Below are positions 59,270-64,000 of a stretch of 64,000 nt of DNA, piece by piece. This DNA is from Manduca sexta (lineage: Eukaryota > Arthropoda > Insecta > Lepidoptera > Sphingidae). The notes below the pieces were generated by a model that made no database searches, was not told the origin of the DNA, and saw only the letters and a list, made by a program, of their open reading frames with translations. The translations under genes and the position numbers were made by a program. The stretch covers positions 19,376,589 to 19,440,588 of the forward strand of contig NC_051142.1 in assembly GCF_014839805.1 (NCBI RefSeq). Reading direction: 5' to 3'. Numbering within the stretch: the stretch's first letter is position 1; each line of letters opens with the position of its first letter.

Positions 59270-61370
59270 TCTACCGATTTCTCAATCATCTATTGAATTT
59301 AAATTGAATTTGCTATACTTGGCGACTTTTCAAGACGAAACCAAATACAATACATATAAGGACCTCCTTACTAGGGCATTGTTATAAAATTAAAACTACT
59401 TGTATGGCGTAAGTGTTAATGGATTTTATTACCGAGGAGATGAATGCCTAAAACTGGGTCTAAATCATCGAAGTCTCACGGGTTTTTGAATTAAAATACT
59501 CGCATAAGCGATTGGGAATCGATCCCGTGCTTAAACACTGTGCATTTATTGAATTTAACAATACTCATTAAGAGACAACTAATATCCATTGACATCCGTC
59601 TCTGATGATATCCAAGCTGCGCGTACGCCGCTAACACAAAGCAAGTCATGCCGATCTACCTCAATCACGAGAAAGAGTATTGTTTACAGGAAATACTATT
59701 GTTTCAGTCATCGGTTCGTGGAAAAAATATTTTTCCTCTTCTGTACCATTGTTACTGAATCATGAAATATTAATACCTTTAATTAAGACGGATGATTTTA
59801 TTAATTGCCTTTACCTAATTAAATTCTTGACACTGATAAATAACCCATAACTTAGAACCGTTGACCTTCTTGCAAAGTAAGTAAGCATTAGTGCCCAGGC
59901 GCAGGAATAGCCAGGCCCAAGATTCATACACCAGTAGGTCTAAACACCTAGCAACGAAAGTATATTATAAAGGTTTACCAGAAATCACTTTCCCTTCTAC
60001 AGAAACACGATACTAGAAATCACGCATGACTTGAATAATGACAAGGTATCGTTCTTTGAATGAACATCCCCTGAGCGCGTAATGAGTCGGCCGTGGGTCT
60101 AAACATTTTGAGTTCCATTTAACATATTTTATTCCCGAAGGACTAGGTAGAAGGTTAATAATAATAATGATCAATATTTTACTAAGGTTTTATCCGTCTC
60201 AGGGCGTGATGATGAGAGCCTACATAGGGTAAATTTCCTATCAGAATGTTCGAAGTTACATACATCTCGCACCATACGAGTGCGGCTATGCATTACAACG
60301 CAGTACTTAGTTATTTTAAGTTCTGCTTATGCTATGTATGTTTTGAATTTCTCCTTAGTTTCTGTACGAATAAATAGCGAGGGTGCAATGTGTATTTACT
60401 ATTCAATAAGATGTTGAGTTATGTTAACTTATTTAATGTTTTACACAAATTAATGTTGCCAATATTAGTCACTCTGAATGATAAATGTTGAATTAGTTAT
60501 TAGATGCGAGGACTAAACCCAATTGCTTTGATAACCGGCTGTAACTATTGTAAAAATACATTTGCTAACTAAATAACGGTCATATTACTCGAACAGTTTC
60601 GGAGTTCGTTGTTCCCTGCCGCGTTAGTGCGGCGCGGCATGGGCCTACTCCTTTAATCTATAAAGTGCGCTCAGAAACGTCCGTGACCCGAATTGATGCG
60701 ATAACTTCTATTTATGTTATTCCTGAATTATATTATGATGTATTAACAGACACGGTTGTTTGTAATCATTTGTGAGGTCAAGTTTTCTAAGCATTGGTTA
60801 ATGAAATGTTTTCTCTTTTGCATGTCATTATTGTTATGTTCGTAGATGAATGCTTTTATCAAGATGCTAATATTTTTAATGATTTGTTCTTTGAATCATT
60901 AATAATATTAAAAAAAAATCTTTGATCTATTAGCAGATTATTTCTAACACAGTGATAGGTCCTTACTTGGTCGCAATATTTATAAAAACTATATAATCAC
61001 CTATTATAGTTTCATAAATTCTTATTGATGTTCGTAATGCACTCTAATGAGATATTATTCCAGGAAAATTTTCATGGCACTGGAGCTTTGAACCAAAAGC
61101 TCTCCGGTTCAAATCGTTTTATAAAACATAAATTGGCAAGATGTGCCTACCCAGCAGATTCCACACGACTCGCAACTGTTTCCATGTGATGAAATTCTAG
61201 TGAAGCATAAACATAACATCCACTCGAGCGAGTATTGATCCATCCTTCTGGAAAAGTTATTAGTTGACGTACTTGAACGGAGTATACGACAAAATTACGT
61301 ACACATAAGTCCACTAGGATATCATATTAAGTTGCTTATTTGGCAATATGATTGGATCTTTGCTGATTGA
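59270..61370. other. Gene-free interval
   Basis: AT-rich. 60130-60310 weakly resembles the SINE body in minus orientation (TTTATTCCCGAAGGACTAGG). Nothing else is assignable. Confidence 0.4.
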
Positions 61371-61375
61371 CTTAA

Positions 61376-61690
61376 TTAATTATTACTGGTTACTGGTGGT
61401 AGGTGTCTTATATGTGAGAGTCCGCCTGGGTATGTACCAATGTATATTTCTTCCAAGCAGCAGTGTGTAGTCACTGTTGTGTTCCACTTTGAAGGACATT
61501 GTAGCCTGTGTAAGCACTGGACATAATAAGACTTACCACCTCTTATCTTAGGATAGCGTGCGCAATGGAATACCAAACAATACTTTGTAATTAAAGGTAA
61601 TGGATGGTGTTTCTACTGTTTATGGGCGGTCGTATCGCTTACCGTCAGGTTAACGGCAAGATCGTCTCGTCTTCAAAGCAATAAAAAAAT
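61376..61690 (+). repeat. Dispersed repeat with poly-A tail (retroposon-like)
   Basis: Contains GTGAGAGTCCGCCTGGGTA, AAGCAGCAGTGTGTAGTCAC, GGACATAATAAGACTTACC and TGGGCGGTCGTATCGCTTAC, then AAAGCAATAAAAAAA. This 3' end recurs widely in moth and butterfly genomes from my own knowledge. A diverged copy is at 28025-28230. The antisense 66-codon frame is a shadow. Confidence 0.7.
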
Positions 61691-62307
61691 GGGCTTTCCT
61701 TGCAGCACGACTGGACAGCCGGTTCCACTGAGCTTATACCTTATTTCACAAATGTGATTATTTTGATCACATATTCCATTACGGAACCGAACTGTATTTG
61801 ACCATTAGAGGATCGGCGTCAGTTCAACAAAATGATTATCTGTTTATCAGTCCATTAAGCATCATTCCCTTTACACAAGCAATCAGTTCACTTCAAACTT
61901 CATTATCTACTATCCTTTATCATTAGAATTACAAAAGCAGCCAAGCCCGAGTCGGACTCAATCGAGTGTTCTGTACTGCGAATAATGTCTTTCGTTGGCA
62001 ATATATGTACGGTCAGACCCAAATGAATTTATACGTTGACAGGGAACCGTTCCATATCAATTACTTCGTACGTAATTTGGTTTCATCATGGTGGCGTATA
62101 AACAATGACGTTTTACAAATAGACGCGTCATAGACTTAACAAAATTGCACATAAAAACAGCGCACTATTTACTGTAGTCACATACTTGTACAGTCCTAGC
62201 AGCTCGCATTGATACGGGCCGTGGCCATCTACTTTATTGGTCTCTGGTCGCCGTGACAGTCGAATAAAATGCGTTTATTAGTTAAAAATAATTTAAATAG
62301 TTTATAC

Positions 62308-62525
62308 TTATTACTAACGTATGAAATGAAACGTTTTTTTCATTCACAGTAGGAGTTTAATTTATACATCGTCTAAAAACTCATGAAGGCATTTTAATTA
62401 TAATAAATTAGTGAGCCGACTAGTAGCGACAGTAGTTGGAGGTTGACTAAGTGAATGTCGGGCAATTACCTTGCTTTCGTCGTCAATACTGAGCTCGGAC
62501 AACGTATCTATATAATAAAAACATC
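62308..62525 (+). repeat. Dispersed repeat R2, copy 2
   Basis: Partner of 43695-43912 with the same landmark order. It ends around CTATATAATAAAAACATCTC in both copies. Confidence 0.65.
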
Positions 62526-62985
62526 TCTGATAATAAAAACGCGTTTGAGGCTTATTGTACCTATGAGTTTGGCCTCTTACATAATGTGAAACACTAATTG
62601 TCGAATACAATATTATGGTGCGACCAAATAATAGTCAACAAGAGTACATTAATTGTCTTATACGTTCGCTGGTGGATAACATTGTGAAAGAGAACATAAA
62701 TCATTTGCCGTCGATATAAATAAGATAACGTTTTTGTGATGGGTCAAATCAAGGACAGTGGGATGAACTCGCGCAGTTAGTTTAAGCGTATTGTAAGTAT
62801 CTATTATTGCAACGTTTAGGTTTTCAAAGTTAAGAGTCACGTGATCTTGTCCATTTTTAACACATGTATTTATCTAGCTTAACTAACAATTTTAATTGGG
62901 CACTGACTCCAAAATTGATGTCATGTATATACCTGTTATGTGAAATTATTTTTTTGTTTTGAGTGTTTTTTTTTCTCATATATGA

Positions 62986-63155
62986 CTAGCTTTTGCCTGC
63001 TGAACCAACTGCGTAAAAAACTTTCCGGCATAAAAGTAGTCCATAGCACTCAGGAGTACTATAGTTTCCGATTAGTGAAAGAAAAATCAAAAGCGGTTTA
63101 ATATTTCCTGAGATTAGCGCGTTCAAACAAACAAACTCTTCAGCTAGATAGCTAG
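62986..63155 (-). mobile_element. Helitron-type 3' end, minus strand
   Basis: A|CTAGCTTTTGCCTGCTGAACC is the reverse complement of a Helitron 3' end; the interior (AAAGTAGTCCATAGCACTCAGG) matches 26110-26240. The hairpin is decayed. Confidence 0.5.
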
Positions 63156-63357
63156 CTAAAACATTGCTTTCGAAACGCTCACATCGCACATAAAAACATT
63201 TTATGTCCTTTCTAACCGTTAGCCGAACAGTAAAATTGCTCGTGTACTGTTATACAAAACATGAATGTCGAGGTCGCTGTAAGGCCGTCTTATAAAAATC
63301 CTTGCATAATTATACTTTGTTTAAACTTCGAGGAAAATTATTTGTATTACTTGGTAG

Positions 63358-63592
63358 GACTGCCTCAGTGGCGTAGTTGTACTGCATGCGCGGTACGATA
63401 GCGCTCTGAGGTCTTAGGTTCGACTCCCGGGTCGGGCAAAGTGATATTTGGGTTTTTCAGCTCAGTAGCAGCCCGGAGTCTGGAATTTGTGTCTAATATG
63501 GTGATAGGCTCGCCCCTTATCACATTATGGGACGGAACACACTTGGCGAAAAGTGGATGCCTTGGTTGCGCCTCTGCATACCCCTTCAGGGA
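63358..63592 (+). mobile_element. tRNA-derived SINE, best copy
   Basis: The head looks like a tRNA gene with Pol III boxes: TGGCGTAGTTG (A box) and GGTTCGACTCC (B box), followed by a unique body with CTGGAATTTGTG, GATAGGCTCGCC and GGGACGGAACACACTTGGCG and ending in CCCCTTCAGGG. The same body recurs at 20641-20880, 855-1095, 3875-4108 and, partially, at 25441-25580. The usual end past TTCAGGGAT is replaced here by the LINE reverse transcriptase sequence. Confidence 0.8.
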
Positions 63593-63595
63593 TCT

Positions 63596-64000
63596 CTGGT
63601 CAAGATTCTTGCTCTGGTCAAGATTTTTGCTGACATCCTCAATGCAGCATTCCAGAACTGCTACTTTCCTGAGGCCTGGAAAGAAGCAGTCGTGATAGGG
63701 ATTCACAAGCCGGGTAAACCCGCGTCAGATCCGGCCTCTTATAGGCCCATTAGCCTCCTTAGTACGATAGGGAAACTTTATGAGCGGATCGTCCTCGACC
63801 GTCTCAAAATAGTAGCCAATTCTCACAATCTGCTCCCTCCGGAGCAGTTTGGTTTCCGTAATAGGCACAGTTGCGTGCATCAGATATTCCGCATCACGGA
63901 GCATGTCTACTCTAAATTCAAGTTAGGATTTTATACCGGTGCTCTCTTCTTCGATGTTGAGAAAGCATTCGACAAAGTGTGGCACAACGGCTTGCTGTAC
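63596..64000 (+). mobile_element. LINE reverse transcriptase, 5'-truncated, continues past window end
   Basis: One frame stays open for 135 codons to the last base. It encodes YRPISLLSTIGKLYERI, then PPEQFGFRNRHSC, then LFFDVEKAFDKVWHNGLLY. These are the conserved fingers and palm blocks of Jockey/CR1-type non-LTR retrotransposons, including the first catalytic Asp (FFDVEKAFD). The frame starts abruptly beside a SINE at 63358-63590, with a tandem 18-base unit (TCTGGTCAAGATT...) at the join. Start codon and endonuclease are absent. The high GC and open frame suggest a relatively recent insertion, unlike the decayed LINE at 47765. Confidence 0.85.

Noticed and set aside
63360..63440. Possible functional tRNA gene
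   Set aside because: A and B boxes are present, but the sequence continues into the SINE body and lacks a full paired acceptor stem; it is a SINE head.
63441..63695. 84-codon plus and 113-codon minus frames across the SINE and LINE junction
   Set aside because: They run through a tRNA-derived SINE and out of frame through the reverse transcriptase; similar frames arise from the SINE copy at 20615-20897.
1..64000. CRISPR arrays, prokaryotic operons, rRNA genes
   Set aside because: None seen; the regular repeats present are tandem or dispersed eukaryotic elements without spacer-repeat structure.

Overview
The window is AT-rich nuclear DNA from an insect, almost certainly a moth or butterfly. 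The evidence is: large spliced carboxylesterase genes of the type expanded in Lepidoptera; non-autonomous Helitrons ending in a GC hairpin plus CTAG|T; a tRNA-derived SINE and several short dispersed repeats that I recognise as typical of lepidopteran genomes; and intron-rich, repeat-padded gene structure. No prokaryotic, organellar or viral genome features were seen, and no species is claimed.

Layout. (1) 1-12.2 kb: two carboxylesterase genes tail to tail. The plus-strand gene (612-3790, three coding exons, 525 aa) has a complete Ser-Glu-His triad but an arginine inside the oxyanion-hole motif. The minus-strand gene (10924-7408, four coding exons, 688 aa) has a complete triad and an added 138-residue C-terminal exon encoding a Pro/Glu/Ala repeat tail. 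Both share the same first two coding intron positions and phases, so they are tandem-family relatives. (2) 12.2-34.3 kb: essentially gene-free DNA filled with repeats (foldback MITEs, Helitrons, SINEs) and one short decayed coding-like stretch. (3) 34.4-40.5 kb: an orphan THAP-type zinc-finger exon, a hAT-like MITE, then a three-exon piggyBac-derived transposase gene (36708-40221, 746 aa). Its reading frame is intact but two of the three catalytic aspartates are replaced, so it may be a domesticated gene. A small remnant of a related copy with the aspartate retained lies just downstream. (4) 41-45.5 kb: palindromic MITE, inverted hAT-like MITE copies and a broken THAP-domain pseudogene. (5) 47.6-52.6 kb: a five-exon gene (608 aa) whose C-terminus resembles the CKAP2 family of mitotic microtubule-associated proteins. 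Its intron 1 carries a decayed Jockey-like LINE and its intron 2 appears to be GC-AG. (6) 52.6-64 kb: gene-poor and repeat-rich, ending in a SINE joined to a LINE reverse transcriptase frame that runs off the window.

Genes and interaction: nothing suggests an operon or pathway. The esterases are probably intracellular or cytosolic ester hydrolases or binding proteins, since no signal peptide is evident. The CKAP2-like protein would act on the mitotic spindle. The piggyBac-derived gene would be a DNA-binding protein if expressed. All exon models were built by eye from splice signals, reading frame and family alignment from memory; no database search was possible.
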